Assembly: GCA_038237745.1 (NCBI GenBank)
Contig: JBBRYJ010000001.1
Location: forward strand, 124,001-188,000
Length of the DNA: 64,000 nucleotides
Direction of reading: 5' to 3'
Source: DASQEH01 sp038237745
Lineage (GTDB): Bacteria > Actinomycetota > Actinomycetes > Propionibacteriales > Nocardioidaceae
This document shows, in pieces, positions 46,893 through 54,639 of this stretch. Position 1 is the stretch's first letter, and each line of letters starts with the position of its first letter. Position numbers and translations under genes: made by a program. The notes beneath the pieces were generated by a model. The model saw nothing but the letters and a program-made list of their open reading frames with translations, was not told the origin of the DNA and searched no databases.

Positions 46893-47929
46893 AGGGCGTC
46901 CCTCTCGCCGTCGCGGGCCAGCCCGACGCCCAAGTACATCGCGGCGTAGAGCCCGGTACTGAGCAGGGCGGCGTAGCGGGCGACCTCAGGGCCTGCAATG
47001 GCGTCGATCGTCTGGACGCGGACGTCGCGCCCTTCGGCCGTGGAGACCAGCCAGCCGCGCTGCTCGCGTATCGACGCCTCCTCCGTCCCGTCGTCGAGGA
47101 TGAGCAGCCCGGGCCGCGCCGTCGCGCCCTCGGTGTCGGCGAACGGGTCCGCGAAGAGGTCACGCCCCCGCACTGACGCGAGCACCGGCAGCAGATGCTC
47201 CGCGTCAGCGGCCAGCGCCGGTCGTCCCGACGTACGGCGAAGCGCCTCGGCGACCCGGCGGGCTGCTCGGGCCGCCAGCACGGAGCCACCCCATACGAGC
47301 GGCGTCGCGTCGGCGAGCGAGAGGGCTAGGTCCTTCGCCGGATTGTTGGAGATGTCTCGGTGGGGCGAACAGGCGATCGCAACGTCGTCGAGCACCTGGG
47401 CGACCTGGTCGACGTCGACCTCTGGGCCTACGCCCATTGCGTGCAGAGCCTGGAGCATCACGACGGCGGCGGCGAGGGTGTCATCGGTCTCAGTGGGGAG
47501 CACCGTGCTGTGACGTCCCGCGGCGTGCTCGGCCAGCATCGAGTGCGGCGGGCAGGCGGTGATGAGCGAGCAGCCTCGGCGCACCGCCTCCCGCACCGCC
47601 GATCCGGTGTGGGCGTCGCCACCGCCTGGGGCGAGCACGATCACAAGATCGAGCGCACCGGCCCAGCCGGGCAGGCTCGGGCCCGGCCACGCCACGAACG
47701 GGACAGGACACCACGGCTCGAGCACGGCACGCAGCAGCCGCGCATCGGCGCCGGCTGCGACGATGGCACGCGGGTCGGTGTCATGCTCGAGAAGAGCCAA
47801 TGCCCCGGCCGACGCACCGGCTTCCATCCGCACGCGGGCGCCGGCCTCGGAGAGCCGGCGCAGCGGCGGGTCCGCCACCGCCAGGACGTCAGGATCGTCG
47901 AGCCGCGCGTCGTCGAAGGCGTCGCTCAC
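46889..47929 (-). CDS. SIS-domain protein, phosphoglucose/phosphomannose isomerase-like
   Basis: 346 residues, GTG start overlapping the Trm112-like gene by 4 bases. Two SIS-like halves: LDLVIVLAPGGGDAHTGSAVREAVRRGCSLITACPPHS near residues 90-130 and a C-terminal part with NNPAKDLALSLADATPLVWGGSVLAARAARRVAEAL. The family resembles archaeal bifunctional phosphoglucose/phosphomannose isomerases and lies next to manB in many actinobacteria, so it may feed mannose-6-phosphate to GDP-mannose synthesis. Catalytic residues are not certain. Confidence 0.85.
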   Translation of the reverse strand: MSDAFDDARLDDPDVLAVADPPLRRLSEAGARVRMEAGASAGALALLEHDTDPRAIVAAGADARLLRAVLEPWCPVPFVAWPGPSLPGWAGALDLVIVLAPGGGDAHTGSAVREAVRRGCSLITACPPHSMLAEHAAGRHSTVLPTETDDTLAAAVVMLQALHAMGVGPEVDVDQVAQVLDDVAIACSPHRDISNNPAKDLALSLADATPLVWGGSVLAARAARRVAEALRRTSGRPALAADAEHLLPVLASVRGRDLFADPFADTEGATARPGLLILDDGTEEASIREQRGWLVSTAEGRDVRVQTIDAIAGPEVARYAALLSTGLYAAMYLGVGLARDGERDAL

Positions 47930-48177
47930 CGCTCGGCCGGAGGGCCGTCGCCGCGGCCTTGCTCATCGCCAAGAGCTGGTTGAGCAGAGGCCGCCTCAGG
48001 CTGCGGTGGTTCCGGTCGACGAGCCTCGTCGACGAGCATGATCGGAATGTTGTCGCGTACCGGGTAGACCAGGCCGCACTGGTTGCAGATGAGCTCGTCG
48101 GCGTCGTAGTCGACGGTCAGCGATCCCTTGCAGTCCGGGCACACCAGGATGTCGAGCAGGACGGGGTCGAGTCTCAC
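47926..48177 (-). CDS. Trm112-family zinc-ribbon-like protein
   Basis: 83 residues. MRLDPVLLDILVCPDCKGSLTVDYDADELICNQCGLVYPVRDNIPIML is the bacterial Trm112/YcaR pattern with two CxxC pairs for zinc. The C-terminal 30 residues are disordered (RRPEPPQPEA). In eukaryotes and archaea Trm112 activates methyltransferases; in bacteria the role is unclear. It sits between manB (9 bases upstream) and the SIS gene, which it overlaps, a conserved order in actinobacteria. Confidence 0.93.
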   Translation of the reverse strand: MRLDPVLLDILVCPDCKGSLTVDYDADELICNQCGLVYPVRDNIPIMLVDEARRPEPPQPEAASAQPALGDEQGRGDGPPAER

Positions 48178-48186
48178 GTTGTCTCC

Positions 48187-49596
48187 TCAGCTGAGGCCGG
48201 ATGATGTGGAGTTCTCGCGGACGACGTCCGCCGTTACCAGAGACAGCACTCGGTCGCGGATCTGAATCATGCGTTGTCGCGTGTCGGCCTCTACGTTGAG
48301 CCTGAGCACTGGTTCGGTGTTGGACGGACGGACATTGAACCACCAGTCCGGTCCGGTCACCGTGAGCCCGTCGAGGCGGTCGAAGGTGACTCCGTCGAGC
48401 GCCTCGAAGGCTGCGGCGACGGTCTCGACGACCCCTGGTGGGTCGCCGACCGTGGAGTTGATCTCCCCAGAGGCGACGTAGGGGTCGTAGTCGGCCAAGA
48501 GGCGCGACACAGGCTGGTCGCTCGCCGCAAGCTCCGCCAGCAGGTGGAGCGCCGCGAGCATCCCCGAGTCGGCGTACCAGAAGTCACGGAAGTAGAAGTG
48601 TCCGGAGTGCTCGCCACCGAAGATCGCCCCGGTCTGCGCCATCACCGCCTTGATCAACGAGTGGCCCACCTTGGTGCGGACGGCAGCCCCACCGTGCGCC
48701 TCGATGATCTCGGCGACCGCCTTGCTCGTGATGGCGTTGTGGATGATGCGTGCGCCCGGCTCGGCGGTGAGCAGGCGCACCGCGATCAACGCCGTGAGTG
48801 CCGACGACGAGACGAGCGCGCCCCGCTCGTCGACCACGAAGCACCGGTCCGCGTCGCCGTCGAAGGCCAGCCCCAGGTCCGCCCCCTCACGGAGTACGGC
48901 TGACTGGAGGTCGACGAGGTTGTCCGGCTGGAGCGGGTTGGCTTCGTGGTGGGGAAAAGTGCCGTCGAGCTCGAAGAAGAGGGGGGTCATATCGAGGTCG
49001 AGGGGACCGAGGACGGCCGGCGCGGTGAGACCCGCCATCGCGTTGCCGGCGTCGACGACTACGTGGAGCCGGCGACCCCTCACCGGTACGAGACTGTGGA
49101 GACAGGACGCGTAAGACGCGAGCAGGTCCCGCTCCTCCAGCGAGCCACGGCGGTCCGGCGACACGGTGGTGAGGTCGTGGTCTGACACCCGGCGGCGGAC
49201 CGCACTCAGCCCGGTCGCCTCCGACAGGGCGACTGCACCGGCGCGGCACAGCTTGATGCCGTTGTAGCGGGCTGGGTTGTGGGACGCGGTGAACATCGCA
49301 CCTGGGAGGCTCAGCGAGCCCGACGCGAAGTACAGCATGTCTGTCGACGCAAGGCCGAGCATCACGACGTCGCTGCCGGTGTCTCTGACTCCGTCGGCGA
49401 AGGCAGCGGCCAGGCCGGGCGACGACGCCCGCATGTCGTGACCAACGAGTACTGCGACATCCGGCCCGCCGTCGGCCACCTCCGAGGCAAAGGCCGCACC
49501 GATCTGGTGGGCCTCCGGCTCGTCGAGCTGACCGGGTACGAGCCCTCGGATGTCGTACGCCTTGAAGATCGCCGCTAGGTCAGCCACGTCGACCAT
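48187..49596 (-). CDS. manB: Phosphomannomutase/phosphoglucomutase
   Basis: 469 residues. Catalytic serine loop FTASHNPARYNG, metal loop AFDGDADRCF, sugar loop GGEHSGHFYFRDF and phosphate-binding RPSNTEPVLRLNVEA are complete. It interconverts mannose-6-phosphate and mannose-1-phosphate, supplying GDP-mannose synthesis together with manC at 63475. The ATG at 49596 has no strong ribosome site, though GAGG overlaps it; a GTG 9 bases downstream is an alternative. First gene of the run manB-Trm112-SIS-CDF. Confidence 0.95.
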   Translation of the reverse strand: MVDVADLAAIFKAYDIRGLVPGQLDEPEAHQIGAAFASEVADGGPDVAVLVGHDMRASSPGLAAAFADGVRDTGSDVVMLGLASTDMLYFASGSLSLPGAMFTASHNPARYNGIKLCRAGAVALSEATGLSAVRRRVSDHDLTTVSPDRRGSLEERDLLASYASCLHSLVPVRGRRLHVVVDAGNAMAGLTAPAVLGPLDLDMTPLFFELDGTFPHHEANPLQPDNLVDLQSAVLREGADLGLAFDGDADRCFVVDERGALVSSSALTALIAVRLLTAEPGARIIHNAITSKAVAEIIEAHGGAAVRTKVGHSLIKAVMAQTGAIFGGEHSGHFYFRDFWYADSGMLAALHLLAELAASDQPVSRLLADYDPYVASGEINSTVGDPPGVVETVAAAFEALDGVTFDRLDGLTVTGPDWWFNVRPSNTEPVLRLNVEADTRQRMIQIRDRVLSLVTADVVRENSTSSGLS

Positions 49597-49608
49597 CCTC
49601 GCAGAGGG

Positions 49609-50340
49609 TCACGAAAGGACGCGACGGAGGAACTCCCGCGTGCGCGCCTCGGCCGGGTCGGTGAAGACCGTGTCGGGGGTACCCCGCTCGAGCACCTTGC
49701 CCGCGTCGAGAAAGCACACCTGGTCGGCTATCTCGCGACAGAACTGCATCTCGTGGGTCGCCATGACCATGGTCATCCCCCCAGCCTTCAGTGCGCGGAC
49801 GATCTCGAGGATCTCGCCGACCAGCTCGGGGTCGAGGGCGGAGGTGACCTCGTCGAGCAGCAGGACCTCGGGATCGGTCATCAAGGACCGGGCGAAGGCG
49901 ACGCGCTGCTGTTGCCCGCCGCTCAAGCGGTCCGGGTACGACGACTCCCTGCCGCCCAGTCCGAACTGCTGCAGCAGAGCGGACGCCTTGTCGAGTGCCG
50001 GACCACGGCGCATACCGTGGACCCTCCGCGCCGCCAGCGTGACGTTCTGCATGGCCGTCAGATGAGGGAACAGGTTGAAGGACTGGAAGACCATGCCGAC
50101 GCGACGGCGAACCCGGTCGGGCTTGACGGACACCTCGGTGATGTCGTCCTCGCCAAGCCAGATCTGGCCGTCGTCGACGCGCTCGAGCAGGTTCACGCAG
50201 CGAAGCAGCGTCGACTTTCCCGACCCCGACGAGCCGATGAGGGCGACGACGTCGTGCGCGTGCACGTCCAGGTCGATGCCTTCGAGCACGACGCGTTCCC
50301 CGTACTGCTTGTAGACCCCCCGGAGCCGGACGGCGGTCAT
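49609..50340 (-). CDS. Amino-acid ABC transporter ATP-binding protein
   Basis: 243 residues from the ATG at 50340, overlapping the permease stop (ATGA). Walker A GSSGSGKST, Q-loop FQSFNLFPHLT, signature LSGGQQQRV, Walker B VLLLDEVTSALDPE, switch ATHEMQF: the GlnQ-type pattern of polar amino-acid importers. It is the last gene of SBP-permease-ATPase at 52156-49609. A longer frame upstream is only read-through from the permease gene in another frame. Confidence 0.95.
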   Translation of the reverse strand: MTAVRLRGVYKQYGERVVLEGIDLDVHAHDVVALIGSSGSGKSTLLRCVNLLERVDDGQIWLGEDDITEVSVKPDRVRRRVGMVFQSFNLFPHLTAMQNVTLAARRVHGMRRGPALDKASALLQQFGLGGRESSYPDRLSGGQQQRVAFARSLMTDPEVLLLDEVTSALDPELVGEILEIVRALKAGGMTMVMATHEMQFCREIADQVCFLDAGKVLERGTPDTVFTDPAEARTREFLRRVLS

Positions 50341-51107
50341 GCCGGGCCGGCCGACTGCTGGCGGGCAAGAGCCCGGTGGCCGAGCCAGTCGGTGAGACGG
50401 GCGAGCGGGACGGTGAGCGCGACGAAGAAGACCGCGGCGACCAGCAGGGGCGTGTAGTTGAAGTGGAACGAGGTGTAGACGTTGGCCTGCCGAAGCGCCT
50501 CGGCGGGAGTAAGGCCCAGTACGGCGATCAGCGCGGTGTCCTTCTGGAGCGACACGAAGTCGTTGAGGAGCGGAGGCACGACCCGTCGTACCGCCTGCGG
50601 CAGCACGACGCTCCGGGTCGTCTGACCCTCGCTCAGTCCGAGCGACCGGGCAGCCGCGCGCTGGTCGGGATGGACGGACTCGATCCCGGCCCGGATCACC
50701 TCTGCGACATACGCACCGTACGAGAGGGTGAGAGCGATCAGTCCGAGTCTGAAGGCGTCGACCGGGACCCCCTGCAGCCTCAGCGCCGGCAGCCCGAACC
50801 CCACGAGGTACACCAGCAGCAGGGTGGGCACGCCGCGGAACAGGTCGACGTACAAGACTGCCATGGCACGCAGCGGGAACATCACCGCCGAGCGCGTCCC
50901 ACGCAGCAGGGCCACGAGGAGGCCGACGACCAGGATCAGCACCTCGGCAGCCATGAACAGCTCGATGTTGACGACGAAACCGCGGGCGATCTCGGGAAAT
51001 GATGCCTTGGCGTCCTTCCACGAGAAGAACGTCTGCTGCACGCTCGGCCAGCCGGGCGAGGAGACGATCAGCCAGCAGAGCAGCCCCAGCAGTACGGCCG
51101 TGGACAC
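50337..51107 (-). CDS. Amino-acid ABC transporter permease
   Basis: At least 256 residues, counted from the GTG at 51107. Membrane helices and the HisM/GlnP-type EAA loop (EVIRAGIESVHPDQRAAARSLGLSEGQ) are intact. The in-frame sequence continues upstream without a stop for at least 39 codons, reading WEKSALQLEREGARRRRSQRSLAIAA, which resembles the normal N-terminus of actinobacterial homologues. No ATG, GTG or TTG lies in this part before the end of the SBP gene, so the true start may be a CTG, for example in the CTGACCGTCCTG overlapping the SBP stop. The function is import of a polar amino acid. Confidence 0.88.
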   Translation of the reverse strand: MSTAVLLGLLCWLIVSSPGWPSVQQTFFSWKDAKASFPEIARGFVVNIELFMAAEVLILVVGLLVALLRGTRSAVMFPLRAMAVLYVDLFRGVPTLLLVYLVGFGLPALRLQGVPVDAFRLGLIALTLSYGAYVAEVIRAGIESVHPDQRAAARSLGLSEGQTTRSVVLPQAVRRVVPPLLNDFVSLQKDTALIAVLGLTPAEALRQANVYTSFHFNYTPLLVAAVFFVALTVPLARLTDWLGHRALARQQSAGPA

Positions 51108-51214
51108 GGCCGCGATGGCGAGGGATCGCTGCGAGCGGCGCCTGCGCGCACCCTCACGCTCCAGCTGGAGGGCGCTCTTCTCCCACCCCCGCGTGGTTTT
51201 CGTGCGCAGGACGG

Positions 51215-52156
51215 TCAGCTCAGCTCGGGCACGTCAGCGCTTTGGGCCAGCCACGTCTTCTCGAGCTTCTGCAGAGTGCCGTCGCGGTCCAGCGTCGAGA
51301 CGGCCTTGTCGACGCAGTCGACGAGCGGGTTGCCCTTCTCGAAGAGCATCCCGAACTCCTCTGGGGAGCCGCTCGTCGACTGGAACTGCCCGACGATCGT
51401 CGAGCCGCTTACCTGGACCGCCGTGATGTAGAACGCGCTCGGCAGGTCGACGACCAGCGCGTCGATCTGGCCGTTCTTGAGCGCCTGCGACGCGGCGCTC
51501 GTGTCGTCGAACACTGCGACCTGCTGGGTGGGCTGGATGACGTCCTGCGCCCCGAGCAGCGAGGTCGTGCCGATCTGTGCTCCGATCCGCGCACCCTTGA
51601 GGTCAGCCAGCGAGGTGGCTCCGGCGAAGCTCGAGTCCTTCAGGACGATGACGGCCTGGGCGGCCTGGTAGTAGCCGTCGGAGAAGTCGACGACCTGGGC
51701 GCGCGCCGGCGTGATGGAGACCTGGTTGATGTCGAAGTCGAAGTCCTTCGGCCCGGGTGCATAGGACTTGTTGAACGGCTCCTCGACCCAGCTGACCTGT
51801 TGGTCGCTGAACCCCAGCCGGTCTGCGACGGCGTACGCCACGGCACTCTCGAAGCCCTTCCCGTTCGTCGGGTCGTTGCCCGAGAACCAAGGGTCGAAGG
51901 CAGGCTTGCTGGTGGCTATCGTCAACGTGCCCGGCGTGACCAGGTTGAGCTGGTCGACTGCGCAGGCGTCGGTGGTAGTGGTGGTCGACCCGGGGAGGCT
52001 CGGGCCGGTCGACTCCTCGCTCGGCTGGGCGGCGGTCGTGTCCGAGGCTGAGCCGGCGTTGTTCTCAGCAGGGGCGCAGGCCGTCACGCCGACCGCCAGG
52101 ACAGCTGCTGCAACCGTGGCCCAGACGTGCCCTGATGGTCGGTAGGGGAGATTCAT
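51215..52156 (-). CDS. Amino-acid ABC transporter substrate-binding lipoprotein
   Basis: 313 residues from the ATG at 52156 (an ATG two codons upstream is possible). Signal peptide with lipobox VTAC (AVGVTACAPAENN), a Ser/Thr-rich linker, then a family 3 SBP: TPGTLTIATSKPAFDPWF, FDFDINQVSITPARAQVVDFSDGYY, ADLKGARIGAQIGTTSL. It has a DACAVDQ/VDCVDKAV Cys pair that may form a disulfide. It binds an amino acid and delivers it to the permease-ATPase pair downstream. TAGTCT lies 7 bases before this ATG and no ribosome site is visible. Confidence 0.93.
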   Translation of the reverse strand: MNLPYRPSGHVWATVAAAVLAVGVTACAPAENNAGSASDTTAAQPSEESTGPSLPGSTTTTTDACAVDQLNLVTPGTLTIATSKPAFDPWFSGNDPTNGKGFESAVAYAVADRLGFSDQQVSWVEEPFNKSYAPGPKDFDFDINQVSITPARAQVVDFSDGYYQAAQAVIVLKDSSFAGATSLADLKGARIGAQIGTTSLLGAQDVIQPTQQVAVFDDTSAASQALKNGQIDALVVDLPSAFYITAVQVSGSTIVGQFQSTSGSPEEFGMLFEKGNPLVDCVDKAVSTLDRDGTLQKLEKTWLAQSADVPELS

Positions 52157-52163
52157 GGGCATA

Positions 52164-52169
52164 AGACTA
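52164..52169 (-). promoter_or_regulatory. -10 element TAGTCT for the amino-acid importer operon
   Basis: TAGTCT on the minus strand, then 7 bases, then the ATG at 52156. It favours this ATG as a leaderless start over the one two codons upstream, which would be only one base from the hexamer. Confidence 0.55.
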
Positions 52170-52206
52170 AACGGTTCGACCCGCCCCCTCCCCCGACCGG
52201 CCGGGG

Positions 52207-52665
52207 TCAAGGGTCGATGTCGGACGGGTCGCGACCCAGCAGGTCGGCGACATGCTCGACCAGCACCTCGTTGACCAGAGCCGCACGCTCGAGGCGGGAC
52301 TTGGCCCGCAGCTCGACGGGTCGCCTGAACAGCACGATGCGGGTGCGCCCGTTCGGACCGCCGCGTACGAGTGATCCGAACGGCACCGGCTCGTCGGTCC
52401 AGTCGTCCGGAAGGTCGGGCACATCCTCGGTACCGAAGTCGACCTCGCGCAGCTCATCCGGCCACCGTCCCGACAATCGTTCGACGAGCGACAGCACCAG
52501 GTCGTCGAACTCACCGCGTCTGGTCGGACGCGGGTCGGAACCTCGAGGGTTGAGCGGGCCCGGGAGAGCCAACGGACCTCTGACCCCTCTGCCACGACGT
52601 TCCCGCGTCGAACCGCCGCGTCGTCCCACCACCGGATGTCCGGGCAGGAGCGGATCGTCACCCAC
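52207..52665 (-). CDS. Metallopeptidase-family (zincin-like) protein without HExxH
   Basis: 152 residues, GTG start. RGRGVRGPLALPGPLNPR, FDDLVLSLVERL, VDFGTEDVPDLP and RIVLFRRPVELRA match the actinobacterial metallopeptidase family often beside DUF3499. Where distant zincin relatives carry HExxH, this sequence has NEVLVEHVADLLG with a single His, so zinc peptidase activity is doubtful. It is divergent from the DUF3499 gene, and TAGGGT lies 6 bases before its GTG. Confidence 0.8.
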   Translation of the reverse strand: MGDDPLLPGHPVVGRRGGSTRERRGRGVRGPLALPGPLNPRGSDPRPTRRGEFDDLVLSLVERLSGRWPDELREVDFGTEDVPDLPDDWTDEPVPFGSLVRGGPNGRTRIVLFRRPVELRAKSRLERAALVNEVLVEHVADLLGRDPSDIDP

Positions 52666-52671
52666 GGCGAC

Positions 52672-52677
52672 ACCCTA
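52672..52677 (-). promoter_or_regulatory. -10 element TAGGGT for leaderless metallopeptidase-family mRNA
   Basis: TAGGGT on the minus strand, then 6 bases, then GTG. The divergent DUF3499 gene 80 bases away has the same arrangement. Confidence 0.6.
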
Positions 52678-52732
52678 GCCCGACACGGCCCGCACCGGCT
52701 CGACAATCCGCCGCAGCCTCACGGCCCGGCGG

Positions 52733-52738
52733 TACGGT
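52733..52738 (+). promoter_or_regulatory. -10 element TACGGT for leaderless DUF3499 mRNA
   Basis: TACGGT, then 6 bases, then the GTG at 52745. There is no ribosome site. Confidence 0.6.
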
Positions 52739-52744
52739 CACCTC

Positions 52745-53101
52745 GTGACTCGACGGCGCACGTGCTCGCGCAGCACATGCGGCCGCCAGGCTGTTGCGAC
52801 CCTTACCTACGTCTACTCGGACCAGACGGCGGTGCTCGGTCCGCTCGCGACCTACGCCGAGCCGCACGCGTACGACCTCTGTACCTTTCATGCCGAACGG
52901 CTCAGCGCCCCGCGCGGCTGGGAGGTGATCCGGCTGCCGTCGGAGTCGTCTTCGTCGGCCCCTACCGGCGACGACCTGCTCGCGCTTGCAGACGCGGTCC
53001 GAGAGGCGGCGAGGCCTAGGGTGGCCGACGAACCCGTCGGCCAGGCTGTGGAGGTCGGTCGACGGGGTCACCTTCGCGTGCTCCGCTCGACTGATGGCTG
53101 A
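52745..53101 (+). CDS. DUF3499 family protein
   Basis: 118 residues, GTG start. RTCSRSTCGRQAVATLTYVYSDQTAVLGPLA and DLCTFHAERLSAPRGWEVIRL are the DUF3499 signature; Cys residues at about 7, 12 and 46 with a His at about 49 may bind zinc. The C-terminal third is variable. The function is unknown; it is conserved in actinobacteria next to the metallopeptidase family gene. The 122 bases to the DUF5719 gene contain nothing I can identify. Confidence 0.9.
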   Translation: MTRRRTCSRSTCGRQAVATLTYVYSDQTAVLGPLATYAEPHAYDLCTFHAERLSAPRGWEVIRLPSESSSSAPTGDDLLALADAVREAARPRVADEPVGQAVEVGRRGHLRVLRSTDG

Positions 53102-53223
53102 GTTGGGCGGGCCACGCCGCCCCGTGCTCCCTGACGGCTGCCGAGCATATTTCCACGTGCCATCGCACATCCGGGCCGGAGGCGAGACGGAGGTAGCGTC
53201 GGCCATGTCGACCGGGCAGCCGC

Positions 53224-54639
53224 CTACAGAACGGGCGTGACGGAGGGCCTTGTCACGGTGTACGTGCCTGAGAGCACAGGCAGAGCGCTCACCCCGGCCC
53301 GGCCGACATAGTCGGCGACCGCGTGCAGGGTCTGTCCGAGCCGGACCGACACCACGACGTACGCCGCGCCGCTCCCTCTCCGCAGCCGCCAGCTGGTCAC
53401 CTTGCGTCCCTCGACGTTGACATCCTGCTTCGACACCGCCGAACCGTGGCCGTCGACGGCGGCGATGGTCACCACAGCCGTCGCTCGTTCCGCGTTGGTG
53501 AAGCTCAAGGAGAGCCGAGAGCCATCGATCACCGGTACAACAGCCGGGTCGTCGAGACCGCGGCTGGTGCTGACGACCGCGAAGTCGCCGCCGACACCGC
53601 GCGCATCCGTCTCGGTCGACGCGGTGACAGGAACGGTGGAGCTCAGGTGAACGGCCGCCGACGAGCCGTTCGTGACCTTCCCGAGGTCAACTGTGCGGAC
53701 CGTCTCGGGCGCTATCCGCATGTTCGTCAGCCCGACGGGTGCGAACTCGCCGTCGGCGTCGAGCACGGTGAGCTGGACGAGCGCCTCTCGCCTTCCCGGG
53801 TTCGTGACCGAGACAGTGCAGCAGTGGGCCGCACCCGACAACGCCGCGTTCACGACCACGTCCCCGGACGGAGTCTCGGCGGCCGGGATCCACTCCGCTC
53901 CTCGTGTCCTCAGTCCCACGGTCCGGCTCGAGTGCACAGCAGCGACGATGCGGCCCTGGGCCGCGTGCACGCGGATGGTCCCCGCCTCGAGCCCCGGCGC
54001 GAACCTGGAGATGTCGAACGAACGGCTCGACTGCGGCGCCAGGGCGATACCGCGAGGCCCGGCGACTCCGGCGGCTCCGGTCCCCCCGTAGAACGCGAGG
54101 TCGACCACGACGACCCCAGCCGTCGGGTTGGACAAGAAGAGTCTCGACGTTGAGCCGACCGCCGAGCGCACGCCGTTGAACCACCAGTCGACCGCGGGTG
54201 CCTGACACCAGGTCGCGGCCAGGCCAGACGCGCCGGCGCGGGGATGCGACCACTCGGCGCCTGTCATCCCCGCGGCGAGACCGCCGGTCCCCATGATGCT
54301 CAAGGGCATTCGATCGGGAGGGAGTGGCAGCGTGGTCGAGCCGCGTGACCTGAGCCGGCCGATCGGCGTCTGCTTGTCCGGCGACAGACGCACGACCTTC
54401 ACGTCGCCCGTCTCTCGGGAGCCCGCCTCGGTGCTCATTCCTGGCGCGGCCGCGAACACGCTGCCGGTCTGGCGGTTAGTCGGAGAGCCGGGACAGCTCA
54501 GCGTAGCCGCCGATACGGCCACGGCTCGGGACCGGGTGGCAGGGTCCGAGAGCGTAGGCGACGGACGGCCGGCCAGGGCGACGGACAGGGCCGAGGCGGC
54601 GAAGGCGACCGCGACCACGGCGGTCGCACCCCTGCTCAT
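53224..54639 (-). CDS. DUF5719 family secreted protein
   Basis: 471 residues from the ATG at 54639, overlapping the glycosyltransferase stop by 4 bases (ATGA). An N-terminal hydrophobic segment (TAVVAVAFAASALSVALAG) looks like a signal or anchor. The rest is beta-rich with VDLAFYGGTGAAGVAGPRGIALAPQSS and repeated strand motifs, as in DUF5719. Probably outside the membrane; its role is unknown. Coupling to the large glycosyltransferase suggests a shared part in envelope polysaccharide or glycoprotein formation. Confidence 0.85.
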   Translation of the reverse strand: MSRGATAVVAVAFAASALSVALAGRPSPTLSDPATRSRAVAVSAATLSCPGSPTNRQTGSVFAAAPGMSTEAGSRETGDVKVVRLSPDKQTPIGRLRSRGSTTLPLPPDRMPLSIMGTGGLAAGMTGAEWSHPRAGASGLAATWCQAPAVDWWFNGVRSAVGSTSRLFLSNPTAGVVVVDLAFYGGTGAAGVAGPRGIALAPQSSRSFDISRFAPGLEAGTIRVHAAQGRIVAAVHSSRTVGLRTRGAEWIPAAETPSGDVVVNAALSGAAHCCTVSVTNPGRREALVQLTVLDADGEFAPVGLTNMRIAPETVRTVDLGKVTNGSSAAVHLSSTVPVTASTETDARGVGGDFAVVSTSRGLDDPAVVPVIDGSRLSLSFTNAERATAVVTIAAVDGHGSAVSKQDVNVEGRKVTSWRLRRGSGAAYVVVSVRLGQTLHAVADYVGRAGVSALPVLSGTYTVTRPSVTPVL

